A stretch of 64,000 nt of DNA from 39-52-133 sp036523795 (GCA_036523795.1 DATDDN010000038.1:21187-85186), one strand, 5' to 3'; counted from the first letter of the stretch, positions 8,480 through 17,866 are shown. Notes: generated by a model not told the origin, from the sequence alone. Numbers and translations are program-made.

Positions 8480-9526
8480 ATGTTCGGCATACGCTTTATC
8501 AAGTCGCAACCCACCACTTACCTGATCGAATACAAGTCCGGCAAGATTGCGCGCCAGGGCGCCGGGCTGTCCCTCTTCTACTTTGCACCCACCACTACCC
8601 TGGTCGCCGTGCCTGCCGGCAGCCGCGACGAATCGTTCATCTTCCAGCAAGTGACTGCGGATTTTCAGACCATCACCGTGCAGGGCCAGGTGGCCTACCG
8701 CATCAGCGAGCCGGCCAAGGCGGCGGCGATGCTCAACTTTGCGCTGCGCGCCGACGGCAAGGGCTATGAGTCGGATGAGCCGGAGAAATTGCGCCAGCGC
8801 GTGTTGAGCGCGGTGGAGGTGTTGTCGCAGAAGTTCATCAAGTCGATTGCCTTGAAGGCTGCCCTGCTCGCCTCTGACCAGCTTGCCCGCGACATCGCCG
8901 GCGAGCTCAGGGTGTATCCGGAAATGACCGCACTCGGCGTCGACATCCAGGGCGTGTCGGTATTGGCGATCAAGCCCACACCAGAGACCGCGCGCGCACT
9001 GGAGGCCGAGGCGCGCGAGGTGATCCTGCGCCAGTCCGACGAGGCGATCTTCGTGCGCCGCAATGCGGCGATCGAAAACGAGCGCATCATCCGCGAGAGC
9101 GAGCTCGACACCGAGGTGGCGGTGGAGCAGAAGAAACGCACCATACGCGAAACCCAGATGGAGGCCGAGGCCAGCATACGGCGCAAGAAACAGGAATTGC
9201 GCGACATGGAGATGGATGCGGACATCGCGCTCGAGGAGAAACGCAAATCCTTCGTTGCCAAGAACGCGGAGAACACCAAGACCATCGCCGAGGCTGAGGC
9301 GCACAGGGTGGCTGCCGTGATGCAGGCGATGGAGAAGGCAGATCCGCGCGTGGTGCAGGCGCTCTCTGCGGCCGGCATGCAACCCGGGCAGCTGATTGCC
9401 CAGGCGTTTGTCGGCATCGCCGAAAGGGCGGACAAGATCGGGCAGTTCAACATGTCGCCCGACTTGCTCCAGACCTTGCTCGCTCAACCCAGCAATGCGG
9501 AGGCCGCAAATGGACGCACAGGCTGA
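8480..9526 (+). CDS. SPFH/Band 7 domain protein with coiled coil
   Basis: 348 residues. The N-terminal two thirds is an SPFH (stomatin/prohibitin/flotillin) domain: MFGIRFIKSQPTTYLIEYKSG, FQTITVQGQVAYRISEPAKAA and YPEMTALGVDIQGVSVLAI. Residues of about 175-280 are a long charged coiled coil (AREVILRQSDEAIFVRR, EQKKRTIRETQMEAEASIRR). No transmembrane or signal segment is visible, unlike HflC or stomatin, so it is probably a cytoplasmic or peripherally associated scaffold that oligomerises. The stop overlaps the start of the NAD-kinase-like gene by 17 bp, which indicates translational coupling. A strong AAGGAGG precedes the ATG. Confidence 0.85.
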   Translation: MFGIRFIKSQPTTYLIEYKSGKIARQGAGLSLFYFAPTTTLVAVPAGSRDESFIFQQVTADFQTITVQGQVAYRISEPAKAAAMLNFALRADGKGYESDEPEKLRQRVLSAVEVLSQKFIKSIALKAALLASDQLARDIAGELRVYPEMTALGVDIQGVSVLAIKPTPETARALEAEAREVILRQSDEAIFVRRNAAIENERIIRESELDTEVAVEQKKRTIRETQMEAEASIRRKKQELRDMEMDADIALEEKRKSFVAKNAENTKTIAEAEAHRVAAVMQAMEKADPRVVQALSAAGMQPGQLIAQAFVGIAERADKIGQFNMSPDLLQTLLAQPSNAEAANGRTG

Positions 9527-10448
9527 ACGCAAGGTCATCCTGGTGACCCGCAAGACCCGGCTGGAGGATCTGCTCATCCGCTTCCACACCCTGGCGCAGG
9601 CGAAGTTCTACATCGAGCACCTGGGTGCGGATTTTGCGGACTACGTGAAGGAGCACGAGAGCTACCTGGCCGCCAAACGCACCACGGTGGAGACACTGGA
9701 AGCTTACGGGCGTTACCAGATCATCGACCGCAGTTTCCTGCCCAACTTCCTGTTTGCGCCCAGCGACGTGGTCGTGTCCCTGGGGCAGGACGGGCTAGTG
9801 GCCAACACGGTCAAGTATCTGGATGGGCAGCCGCTGATCGGGCTCAACCCCGACCCGTACCGTTATGACGGCGTGCTGCTGCCTTTCGAGCCGCGCGACC
9901 TGAAGCTGATTCTGGGCGAGACCGTGCGCGAGCAGCGCCCGCACAAGGCGGTGAGCATGGCCCGTGCGACGCTCAGCGACCAGCAGGTGCTGTATGCGGT
10001 GAACGATCTGTTCATCGGGCCGAAGTCGCACACCTCGGCGCGCTACGAAATCCAGTCTGGCAAGCAGAAGGAGGTGCAGTCTTCCAGCGGCATCATCGTC
10101 TCCACCGGCCTGGGCTCAACCGGCTGGATGAAGAGCGTGGTGGCGGGTTCATTCGGCGTGGTGACCGGCTTGATGCGCAGCAAGCCGGTCGACTACCCCT
10201 ACCGGCCTGCGGCCTGGGACAGCGATCACCTGCAGTTCGCCGTGCGCGAGCCCTTCCCCAGCCGGACCTCAGCGGCCAGGCTGGTGTTCGGCGAAGTGAA
10301 GGCTGACCAGCCACTGACCCTGTCATCGCTGATGCCGGAAAACGGCGTGATCTTCAGCGACGGGATCGAGGCGGATTTTCTGGATTTCAATTCAGGCGCC
10401 AGGGCGGTGATCACCCTGGCGGAGAAGCAGGGGCGGCTGGTCGTGTGA
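9510..10448 (+). CDS. NAD-kinase-like protein
   Basis: 312 residues starting MDAQAERKVILVTRKTRLEDL. It keeps the outline of the diphosphate/NAD-kinase fold: a GGDG-like loop altered to VVSLGQDGLVANTVKYL, the NDxFIG motif (YAVNDLFIGPKSH) that corresponds to the NAD-binding NE/ND, and a glycine-rich GIIVSTGLGSTGW replacing the usual PTGSTAY. These changes leave kinase activity uncertain. It is overlapped by the SPFH gene and shares its operators. Together with the NrtR-type regulator this suggests a nicotinamide- or ADP-ribose-responsive function, but the substrate is unknown. Confidence 0.75.
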   Translation: MDAQAERKVILVTRKTRLEDLLIRFHTLAQAKFYIEHLGADFADYVKEHESYLAAKRTTVETLEAYGRYQIIDRSFLPNFLFAPSDVVVSLGQDGLVANTVKYLDGQPLIGLNPDPYRYDGVLLPFEPRDLKLILGETVREQRPHKAVSMARATLSDQQVLYAVNDLFIGPKSHTSARYEIQSGKQKEVQSSSGIIVSTGLGSTGWMKSVVAGSFGVVTGLMRSKPVDYPYRPAAWDSDHLQFAVREPFPSRTSAARLVFGEVKADQPLTLSSLMPENGVIFSDGIEADFLDFNSGARAVITLAEKQGRLVV

Positions 10449-10470
10449 GCCATCGGGTTGTATGGCTCAC
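10446..10470 (+). terminator. Hairpin at end of the SPFH/NAD-kinase-like operon
   Basis: GTGAGCCAT pairs with ATGGCTCAC over an 8-base loop, giving a 9-bp stem that overlaps the stop codon of the NAD-kinase-like gene. No T-run follows, so it is a weak or Rho-assisted end, or an mRNA-stabilising hairpin. Confidence 0.4.
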
Positions 10471-10607
10471 ATGCGTCTGATACCAAGAAAAGCGTAGCGA
10501 GGATGGTCAGCTGCAAGGCGCGCGGAACGCAGCGACCGAAACATATCTTGTAGATAGGCGAGGAAGCGAGTACCGCGCAACACCGCAGATGACCACCGCA
10601 GTAGCTT

Positions 10608-10835
10608 TTAGTGCATGCGCTCTTCCAGCTTGCGCAGCCGCTCTTCCACATACACGATCTCTTCCATGTCCAGCGGCACGGTCATTTTCATGGCGATGAA
10701 AAAGCCCTGGATCTGGCCGAACATCTGGCGGATGGCGGCGGGGTCGCCATTGGTGAGCACTTCCATCTTTGCGGCCGAGTACAGCTCCTCAAAGGTGTCG
10801 ATCATTTCTTCTTTCAGTTCGTCCTGCGCAATCAT
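10608..10835 (-). CDS. Small hypothetical helical protein, 75 aa
   Basis: 75 residues, acidic and fully helical by composition (KEEMIDTFEELYSAAKMEVL; LDMEEIVYVEERLRKLEERMH). No signal or membrane segment. It lies between the NAD-kinase-like gene and the sensor kinase, on the same strand as the kinase but 150 bp downstream of it. A GGAG-like ribosome site precedes the ATG (AGGAGAAGTG). No family is recognised. Confidence 0.55.
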   Translation of the reverse strand: MIAQDELKEEMIDTFEELYSAAKMEVLTNGDPAAIRQMFGQIQGFFIAMKMTVPLDMEEIVYVEERLRKLEERMH

Positions 10836-10985
10836 TCACTTCTCCTGACATTTCAGCGGAATATCTTCTGATTCCAGCAAACTTCGGATTATGCCCTAGC
10901 CGCCGGGAAATCCGGCTGCAAAATGGCGCTACACAGCCGGGCGGGACGCGAGTATCCACGCGAGTACCAGGGAGATGCCGGCGCC

Positions 10986-12953
10986 TCAGGCGGCCGCCTC
11001 TGCGGGCAGATCAACGGTAAAGGTCGAGCCCTTGTCAGCTTCGCTGCTCACCGCGATGGTGCCGCCATAGCGTGCCACCAGCGTATAGCTGATGGAAAGC
11101 CCGAGACCGGTGCCCTCGCCCTTCTTGGTGCTGTAGAAGGGATCGAAGATGCGACCCAGGTTGGCCGCTGCGATACCCACACCCGTGTCGCCGACCATAA
11201 TCTGCACGCCCCTGCTGCCCCATGTGCGGGTGGCGAGGGTGAGCGTGCCGCCGTGCGGCATGGCGTGCAAGGCGTTGACGATGAGGTTGATCATCACCTG
11301 CTGCAATTCGTTGCGGTTGATGCTGGCCGTGCAGGTGGTGGCGCAGTCCTTGACCACGGCGACCTGGGCCCTGTTGAATTGATGGCGCACCAGGATCAGG
11401 CTGTCTTCCAGCAGCTGGTTCACATCCACCGCTTCGACGTAGCCCGCATACTCGGTAGGGCGGGCGAATTGCAGCAGCTTGGTGACCATCAGCTGAATGC
11501 GGTTGACCTGCTGGTTGATGAGGGCGATCTCGCCGGCCACCGACTGTGCATCCTTACCCAGCACGTCGCGCAGCACGTCCAGATTGCCCTGGATGACGGC
11601 AACCGGATTGTTGATTTCGTGCGCCACGCTGGCGGTGATCTCGCCGATGGCGGCGAGCTTTTCCGCCATCACCAGCTGGCGCTGGGCTTCCAGCAATTTG
11701 TCGTTCGCCTCCTGCAGGCTGAGGGTGCGCTCGGCCACTTTGCGGTCCAGCTCATTGCCCCAGGCCTCCAGCTCCTTGCTGCGCTGGTTGAGCAGGTCCA
11801 GCAGCATGTCGAGGTGGCGGGCGACACGGCCGATTTCGTTGTCCGATTCGACGTTGCCGGTACGCGCATGCATGTCGCCCGACTCCACCGCAGAAATGGT
11901 TGCATTCATCTGCTCCAGCGGCGTGAAGATGCTGCGCGCCCAGCGCCAGGCCAGCCATATGCCGCCGAAACCGATGGCGGCGAAGATCAGCAGGATTGCG
12001 GACAGGGCCATGACCAGCACGTCCCGGTATGGCCGCTCCAGATAGCCCACGTAGAGCATGCCCACCGCCTGATTGCGGCTGTTCAGGATCGGCTCGTACG
12101 CCGAGATGTACCAGTCCTTCACCACGAAGGCGCGGTCATACCAGGTCTTGCCCTCACCCAGCACCTTGTCGCGCACCGATTGGGAGACGCGCGTTCCCAG
12201 CGCGCGCTGGCCTTCGAACAGGCGCACGTTGGTGGCGATGCGCACATCGTCGAGGAACAGCGTTGCCGTGCCTTCACTGCGCGCAAGCAGGGTGCCGGGG
12301 CGATAGACCAGGGCATTGATGTCGTCAACGAACCCCAGGTTCTGGTTGAGCAGCATGCCGCCTTCGAGCACGCCGAGCAGCTTGCCGCCCTCATCGAACA
12401 CCGGCGCCGCGGTGTGGATGACCATGCCGCGCTTTTCCACGGTGCGGTCCGTGGGCGCCGCATTGGGTGTGGGCACCAGCGGCAGGTAGGCGTTGGCGAG
12501 CGGATTGATACCCAGGGCCGCCAGATGCTCGGAGCTGAAGATATCGATGGCCGTGGCCGCCTTGCCCTTCAGCGCCGTGCGCAGCACCGGCCATTCCGAC
12601 GTCGGCCTGGGCTGTGGAACCAGGCGCAGGAAATCCAGCTGCAACTCGGCGCGCTTCCTGTCGAGGAAGGCTTGCAGCGCCTCGCCCCGCTTGCCGACGA
12701 TATGCGATACCAGGCTGTTCGACTCGGCCAGGCCCGCGGTGTCCTTGCCCACCCGCTCGATGATGCGGTGGAAGTATTGGTCCGCCACGGCCAGATCGCT
12801 GATGACCTTGAAGTCGAGCAGCCGCTGGTAATAGGCGTATCCGCCGTAGGTGGAAAGCAGCAACAGGGTGAACAGCGCGAGCAGCAGGGGCAGCAGGACC
12901 AGCGCAAGCAACTTGCTGCGAATCGAAGTGCGCAGGCGCCGGAGCAGGTTCAT
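10986..12953 (-). CDS. Membrane sensor histidine kinase of the formate dehydrogenase locus
   Basis: 655 residues. TM1 spans about 16-38 (KLLALVLLPLLLALFTLLLLS), a large periplasmic Cache-like region follows, and TM2 is about 315-340 (VLVMALSAILLIFAAIGFGGIWLAW). Then come a HAMP segment, a coiled coil, the H-box AAIGEITASVAHEINNPVAV with the phospho-histidine, and the ATPase boxes NLIVNALHAM, VGDTGVGI and GEGTGLGLSI. It lies 30 bp downstream of the sigma-54 response regulator on the same strand, so they are a two-component pair. The ligand is not evident; formate, an electron acceptor or a metal are possibilities. Confidence 0.85.
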   Translation of the reverse strand: MNLLRRLRTSIRSKLLALVLLPLLLALFTLLLLSTYGGYAYYQRLLDFKVISDLAVADQYFHRIIERVGKDTAGLAESNSLVSHIVGKRGEALQAFLDRKRAELQLDFLRLVPQPRPTSEWPVLRTALKGKAATAIDIFSSEHLAALGINPLANAYLPLVPTPNAAPTDRTVEKRGMVIHTAAPVFDEGGKLLGVLEGGMLLNQNLGFVDDINALVYRPGTLLARSEGTATLFLDDVRIATNVRLFEGQRALGTRVSQSVRDKVLGEGKTWYDRAFVVKDWYISAYEPILNSRNQAVGMLYVGYLERPYRDVLVMALSAILLIFAAIGFGGIWLAWRWARSIFTPLEQMNATISAVESGDMHARTGNVESDNEIGRVARHLDMLLDLLNQRSKELEAWGNELDRKVAERTLSLQEANDKLLEAQRQLVMAEKLAAIGEITASVAHEINNPVAVIQGNLDVLRDVLGKDAQSVAGEIALINQQVNRIQLMVTKLLQFARPTEYAGYVEAVDVNQLLEDSLILVRHQFNRAQVAVVKDCATTCTASINRNELQQVMINLIVNALHAMPHGGTLTLATRTWGSRGVQIMVGDTGVGIAAANLGRIFDPFYSTKKGEGTGLGLSISYTLVARYGGTIAVSSEADKGSTFTVDLPAEAAA

Positions 12954-12983
12954 GAGCGGAGGATTTCCGATATGGTTAGGTGG

Positions 12984-14405
12984 CTACTGCACACCCCATT
13001 CGGCGCACTTGCGATCCAGCGTCTTGCGCGAAATGTTGAGGCGGCGCGCCGCTTCGGTCTTGTTGCCGGACATGGCCGACAGCACGCTCAGGATGTGGCG
13101 CTTCTCCACCGCCTCCAGCGACTCGCCCTGCTCCGGCTCCGCAGCGGCGGCCGCCGTTGTCTCATTGCCGAGGCAGGCATCAGGCACGCGCCCGAGTATC
13201 AGCGTGCGTTCGATCACGTTGCGCAGCTCGCGCGCGTTGCCCGGCCAGCCGTAACGCCGCATCTTGTCCAGCGTCCCCGCGTCGAGCGTCACGGGAGTCA
13301 TGGCCATCCTGGCGGCCAGCAGGTGCATGAAGTGCAGCGCCAGCGGCGCAATGTCTTCTGGCCTCTCGCGCAGCGGCGGGAGGTGGATGTTGATCACGTC
13401 CAGGCGGAAATACAGGTCCTGACGAAAGCTGCCGTTCTTGACGTGGTCGGCGAGTGCGCGGTTGGTGGCGGCGATGATGCGCACATCCACCGGGATTTCC
13501 ATGTCCGAGCCGACCGGGCGGATTTTCTTCTCGTCCAGCACACGCAGCAGTTTGGCCTGCAGGTTGAGCGGCATTTCGCCCACCTCATCCAGGAACAGCG
13601 TGCCGCCCTGCGCATAGAAGAACAGGCCTTCGCGCGCGCCCGCCGCCCCGGTGAACGCGCCCTTGCTGTGGCCGAACAGTTCGCTCTCGATCAGCTCGGG
13701 CGCAATCGCACCGCAGTTGATCGCGACAAACGGGCGCGCCGCGCGCTGGCTGAACTGGTGCAGTGCGCGCGCCACCACTTCCTTGCCGGTGCCTGATTCG
13801 CCAGTGATCAGCACGGTGCTGGGCAAGGGCGCCAGGCGCTGCACCAGGCTCTTGATCTCCTGCAGCGCCTGCGATTCGCCCACCATCGAAAAATGATCCG
13901 GCTCGCTTTCACAATGGCTGGCGATGGCGCGCTTGAGCAGGAAGTTCTCGCGCTTCAGTTGCGCGCGGTCGAAGCAGCGGTTGATCGCGCCCAGCAGCTG
14001 GTCGATGCGGAAGGGCTTGAGGATGAAGTCGGAAGCGCCGCCGCGCAGCGCGCCGATGGCGGTGTCGAGATCGGCAAATGCGGTGATCAGGATCACGTCC
14101 TGGTGATAGCCCAGCGCGCGCAGCTCGTGCAGCCACTCCACGCCGGACTTGCCGGGCAAGGCGATGTCGAGGATCAGCAGGTCGAACGGCTTTTCGTCGA
14201 TCAGCCGCGTGGCCTCCTCCACGCTGGCGGCCGCGGCCACCTGGCCGCAGCGCGCAGACAGCGCACGGGTGAGGAAGCTGCGCATGCCGGGCTCGTCATC
14301 CACCACCAGCACGCTGGATTGTGGCCAGGAACCAAAACTATCGGGGACATCCGCCTCTTCTGCGGACACTGCTGGCAATTCAGTAGCGGGAGAAGAAGCG
14401 TACAT
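12984..14405 (-). CDS. Sigma-54 dependent response regulator (NtrC class)
   Basis: 473 residues from the ATG at 14405, chosen because GGAGGT sits just upstream; the longer frame would begin inside the enhancer region. Domains: receiver (SVLVVDDEPG, phospho-acceptor D80 in LLILDIALPG, ILKPF lysine), AAA+ with Walker A GESGTGKE and sigma-54 contact GAFTGA (SKGAFTGAAG), and a C-terminal Fis-type helix-turn-helix (KTEAARRLNISRKTLDRK). The gene is divergent from the formate dehydrogenase operon, and the intergenic region holds matching palindromes and a -24/-12 promoter. It very probably activates that operon, together with the kinase downstream. Confidence 0.93.
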   Translation of the reverse strand: MYASSPATELPAVSAEEADVPDSFGSWPQSSVLVVDDEPGMRSFLTRALSARCGQVAAAASVEEATRLIDEKPFDLLILDIALPGKSGVEWLHELRALGYHQDVILITAFADLDTAIGALRGGASDFILKPFRIDQLLGAINRCFDRAQLKRENFLLKRAIASHCESEPDHFSMVGESQALQEIKSLVQRLAPLPSTVLITGESGTGKEVVARALHQFSQRAARPFVAINCGAIAPELIESELFGHSKGAFTGAAGAREGLFFYAQGGTLFLDEVGEMPLNLQAKLLRVLDEKKIRPVGSDMEIPVDVRIIAATNRALADHVKNGSFRQDLYFRLDVINIHLPPLRERPEDIAPLALHFMHLLAARMAMTPVTLDAGTLDKMRRYGWPGNARELRNVIERTLILGRVPDACLGNETTAAAAAEPEQGESLEAVEKRHILSVLSAMSGNKTEAARRLNISRKTLDRKCAEWGVQ

Positions 14406-14453
14406 GACACCTCCGAATTTGCGAAAAATTCTTCTTTCATTCTCGCCCCTGCC

Positions 14454-14510
14454 GGGACATTTTGTCCATCCATTAAAGATCCCGGGCAAAAATTGCGACA
14501 AATTGTCCAT
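14454..14510 (+). promoter_or_regulatory. Paired enhancer palindromes upstream of the formate dehydrogenase promoter
   Basis: Two related inverted repeats: GGACA-TTT-TGTCCAT at 14455-14469 and CGACA-AAT-TGTCCAT at 14496-14510. They match at 12 of 15 positions and are 41 bp apart, four helical turns. Their centres are about 85 and 125 bp upstream of the expected start site. This is the geometry of an NtrC-class upstream activating sequence, and the divergent response regulator is the likely ligand. Confidence 0.75.
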
Positions 14511-14561
14511 GCCCCACGCATAAATATTTTCAACACATTGTATTTATGGAGAATCCAGATA

Positions 14562-14578
14562 TGGCACAGCTTATGCTT
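14562..14578 (+). promoter_or_regulatory. Sigma-54 (-24/-12) promoter of the formate dehydrogenase operon
   Basis: TGGCACAGCTTATGCTT matches the TGGCAC-N5-TTGCT consensus, with the invariant GG (14563-14564) and GC (14575-14576) exactly 10 bp apart. Transcription should begin at about 14588, 50 bp before the start codon. Confidence 0.85.
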
Positions 14579-14637
14579 GAGAAACGTTATCTGGTATCCA
14601 ATTCCGGGTGCCGGCGTTGTGCTTGGGAGAAAACAAC

Positions 14638-17600
14638 ATGCAAGTCACCAGACGGCAGTTCTTCAAGGTCTGTGCTGCAGGAGTGGGAAGCTCCAGTTTG
14701 GCGATGCTGGGTTTTGCGCCAAACAATGCATTGGCCGAGGTACGCACGTTCAAGCTGGCACGCTCCACCGAAACACGCAATACCTGTCCCTATTGCTCGG
14801 TGTCGTGCGGCCTGCTGATCTACAGCCATGGCGACAATGCCAAGAACGCGCACGGCTCGATCATCCACATCGAGGGCGACCCGGATCACCCGGTCAATCG
14901 CGGCACGCTGTGCCCCAAAGGCGCCGGCCTGCTCGATTTCGTGCACAGCGACAGCCGCCTGAGATATCCCGAATACCGGGCACCCGGCAGCAAGGAGTGG
15001 AAGCGCATCTCCTGGGAAGATGCGTTTAGCCGCATCGCCAAGCTGATGAAGGAAGATCGCGACAAGAATTTCGAGACCAGGAACAAGGACGGGGGCCTGG
15101 TGAACCGCTGGCTCACCACCGGCTTCCTCGCCGCATCGGCCTCCAGCAACGAAACAGGCTACATCACACAAAAGGTGGTGCGCAGCCTGGGAATGCTCGC
15201 ATTCGACAACCAGGCGCGTGTATGACACGGTCCGACGGTGGCAAGTCTTGCCCCGACGTTTGGCCGCGGCGCCATGACCAACTCCTGGGTCGATATCAAG
15301 AACGCCGATCTGGTGCTCATCATGGGCGGCAATGCTGCCGAGGCGCATCCCTGCGGCTTCAAGTGGGTGACCGAGGCCAAGGCGCACAACAAGGCCCGCC
15401 TGATCGTGGTGGACCCGCGCTTCACGCGCTCTGCCGCAATGGCCGACTTCTACGCGCCGATCCGTACGGGTACGGACATTGCGTTCCTGGGCGGCGTGAT
15501 CAATTACCTGCTGAGCAACGACAAGATCCAGCATGAGTACGCGAGGAGCTACACCGATTTCTCCTTCCTGGTGAACAAGGATTTCAAATTCGTGAACGGT
15601 CTTTTCTCCGGCTACAACGCGGACAAACACAAGTACGAAGACAAGGCCAGCTGGAGCTACCAGAAGGGCGCGGACGGCTTCGTCAAGACCGATCCGAGCC
15701 TGCGCGATCCGCACTGCGTGTATCAGCTGATGAAGGCGCACTACTCGCGCTATACGCCGGAGAAGGTGAGCGAAATCTGCGGCACGCCGAAGGATGCCTT
15801 CCTGAAAGTGTGCGAGATGATCGCCAGCACCTCGACGCCCGACAGAACCATGACCATCATGTATGCCCTGGGCTGGACCCAGCACTCGCAGGGCTCGCAG
15901 ATGATCCGCACCGGCGCGATGGTGCAGCTGCTGCTGGGCAACATCGGCGTGCCGGGCGGCGGCATGAATGCCTTGCGCGGGCACTCCAACATCCAGGGCC
16001 TGACCGATCTGGGCCTGCTCTCCAACCTGCTGCCGGGATACATGACGCTGCCCAACGAGAGCGAGCAGGATTTCGACAAGTACCTGGAAACGCGCACCCT
16101 GAAGCCGTTGCGCGCCAACCAGATGAGCTACTGGCAGAACTATCCGAAGTTCTTCATCAGCAACATGAAATCCTGGTTTGGCGATGAAGCGACTGCGGAG
16201 AACCGCTGGGGCTATGACATGCTGCCCAAGCTGGACAAGGTGCACGACATGCTGCAGGTGTTCGAGGACATGAACAACGGCAAGGTGAACGGCTACATCT
16301 GCCAGGGCTTCAACCCGCTTGCCTCCGCACCCTGCAAGGTCAAGGTGTCGGGTGCGCTATCCAAGCTCAAGTATCTGGTCATCATCGATCCCCTGGCGAC
16401 AGAAACCTCCGAGTTCTGGCAGAACCACGGCGAATACAATGACGTCAATCCGGGCGAGATCCAGACCGAAGTGTTCCGCCTCCCCTCCACCTGCTTTGCG
16501 GAAGAAGATGGCTCGCTGGTGAACTCGTCGCGCTGGCTGCAGTGGCACTGGAAAGCTGCCGAGCCGCCGGGTGAAGCCAAGGGCGATGCCGAAATCATCG
16601 CCGGCATCTTCCTCAGGCTGAAGGCGATGTACAAGAAGGATGGCGGCGCCTACCCCGCGCCCATCATGCGCCTGACCTGGAACCACAAGATTCCCGACGC
16701 GCCTTCTGCGGAAGAGCTGGCCCGGGAGTATTCCGGCAAGGCGCTGAAGGATGTGACGGACCCCAAGGACAAGACCAGGGTACTGGTGAAAGCCGGCGAG
16801 CAGCTGAATGGCTTCGGCGAGCTGCGCGATGACGGCTCCACCGCCAGCGGCAACTGGCTCTTCTGCGGCGCATGGTCGGAAAAGGGCAACCTGATGGCGC
16901 GGCGCGACAATTCCGATCCCTACGGCATCGGCCAGCACCTGAACTGGGCATATTCGTGGCCAGCCAACCGGCGCATCATGTACAACCGTGCATCGTGCGA
17001 CCCGGGCGGCAAGCCGTGGAGTGCAAGACACAAGCTGATCGCGTGGAATTCCGCAACGGGCAAGTGGGCCGGCGCAGACGTGCCGGACATGCGGCCGGAT
17101 GCGTCACCGGGCGAGAACGTGGGGCCGTTCATCATGAACCCGGAAGGCGTGGCGCGCTTCTTTGCCCTCGACAAGATGGCGGAAGGCCCATTCCCCGAGC
17201 ACTACGAGCCGCTGGAATCCCCCCTCGCCAACAACCCCATGCATCCGGACAACCCGCTGGCACGCGCCAACCCGGCAGCACGTGTGTTCAAGTCGGACAA
17301 GGATACGTTCGGCACGGTGGACAAGTTCCCCTACATTGGCACGACCTACCGCCTCACCGAGCACTTCCACTTCTGGACCAAACACGCCAGGCTCAATGCC
17401 GTCGTGCAGCCGGAACAGTTTGTGGAAATCGGCGAAGAACTGGCCAGGGAAAAGGGCATCAAGGCGGGCGACCATGTGAGAGTGAAATCCATGCGCGGTT
17501 TCATCCTGGCGATTGCCGTGGTGACCAAGCGACTGCAAGCCATGACGGTAGCGGGCAAGAAGGTCCACCATGTGGGCATGCCCATCCACTGGGGCTTCAT

Positions 17601-17712
17601 GGGGGTAGCCAAGAATGGTTACATCACCAACACATTGACGCCATTCGTCGGTGATGCGAACGCGCAGACTCCCGAGTTCAAGTCCTTCCTCGTCGACATT
17701 GAAAAGGTCTAG
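14638..17712 (+). CDS. fdnG: Selenocysteine formate dehydrogenase, large subunit (Tat-exported)
   Basis: 1024 residues read through an in-frame TGA at 15223-15225 that encodes selenocysteine 196, the same position as in E. coli FdnG (about 1015 residues). The sequence after it, HGPTVASLAPTFGRGAMTN, is family-typical. A twin-arginine signal (TRRQFFK, then AAGVGSSSLAMLGF) exports it to the periplasm. A [4Fe-4S] site is at CPYCSVSCG...GTLCPKG, and the molybdopterin-guanine-dinucleotide domains follow. It oxidises formate to CO2 and passes electrons to the Fe-S and cytochrome b subunits. Transcribed from a sigma-54 promoter. Confidence 0.95.
15223..15266 (+). promoter_or_regulatory. Bacterial SECIS element
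   Basis: Directly after the UGA codon the RNA folds as a bacterial SECIS: lower stem CGGUC/GGCCG, then GG, a bulged U, GGCA, apical loop AGUCU, UGCC, CC (15237-15254). The bulged U and the GU-containing apical loop are the features SelB recognises. This, with selAB and tRNA-Sec downstream, makes the TGA a sense codon rather than a stop. Confidence 0.85.
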
Positions 17713-17866
17713 TGCATGAAATATGCACTAGACCTTTCAGTGAAGGCTAACGTCTCGCGTAGCGAGAGGTTAAGCCGGAGCTAAAAGGCTTAATGAAGTG
17801 TGCGCCAGATCTTTCAGTGAACGCTGACGTCTCGCGCAGCGAGCCGTCAGGCCGGAACTAAAAACA
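17703..17866 (+). repeat. Structured intercistronic region between fdnG and fdnH
   Basis: Three structures occupy 164 bp. First, a 15-bp perfect hairpin, AAAGGTCTAGTGCAT with loop GAAAT and its complement (17703-17737), overlaps the fdnG stop codon. Second and third, two imperfect tandem copies (17731-17786 and 17808-17864, period 77) share CTTTCAGTGA...CTCGCG.AGCGAG...CCGGA.CTAAAA. Each folds into a hairpin closed by CTCGC/GCGAG; the outer arms change together from TAAC/GTTA to TGACG/CGTCA. It may stabilise or adjust the subunit ratio of the mRNA. Confidence 0.7.

Noticed and set aside
10923..13796. A 957-residue open frame on the plus strand
   Set aside because: It is the antisense shadow of the sensor kinase and response regulator genes, which have clear domains; its own product is low-complexity with no motif.
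15223..15225. In-frame TGA that would split fdnG into two genes or mark a pseudogene
   Set aside because: It is residue 196 of an FdnG-type protein, followed by a SECIS hairpin, with selA, selB and tRNA-Sec downstream; it is selenocysteine.
14587..16245. A 552-residue minus-strand frame
   Set aside because: Antisense of fdnG; composition is typical of shadow frames.
17731..17864. Tandem repeats considered as a CRISPR array
   Set aside because: Only two imperfect copies with internal hairpins and compensatory changes; no spacers, no cas genes.
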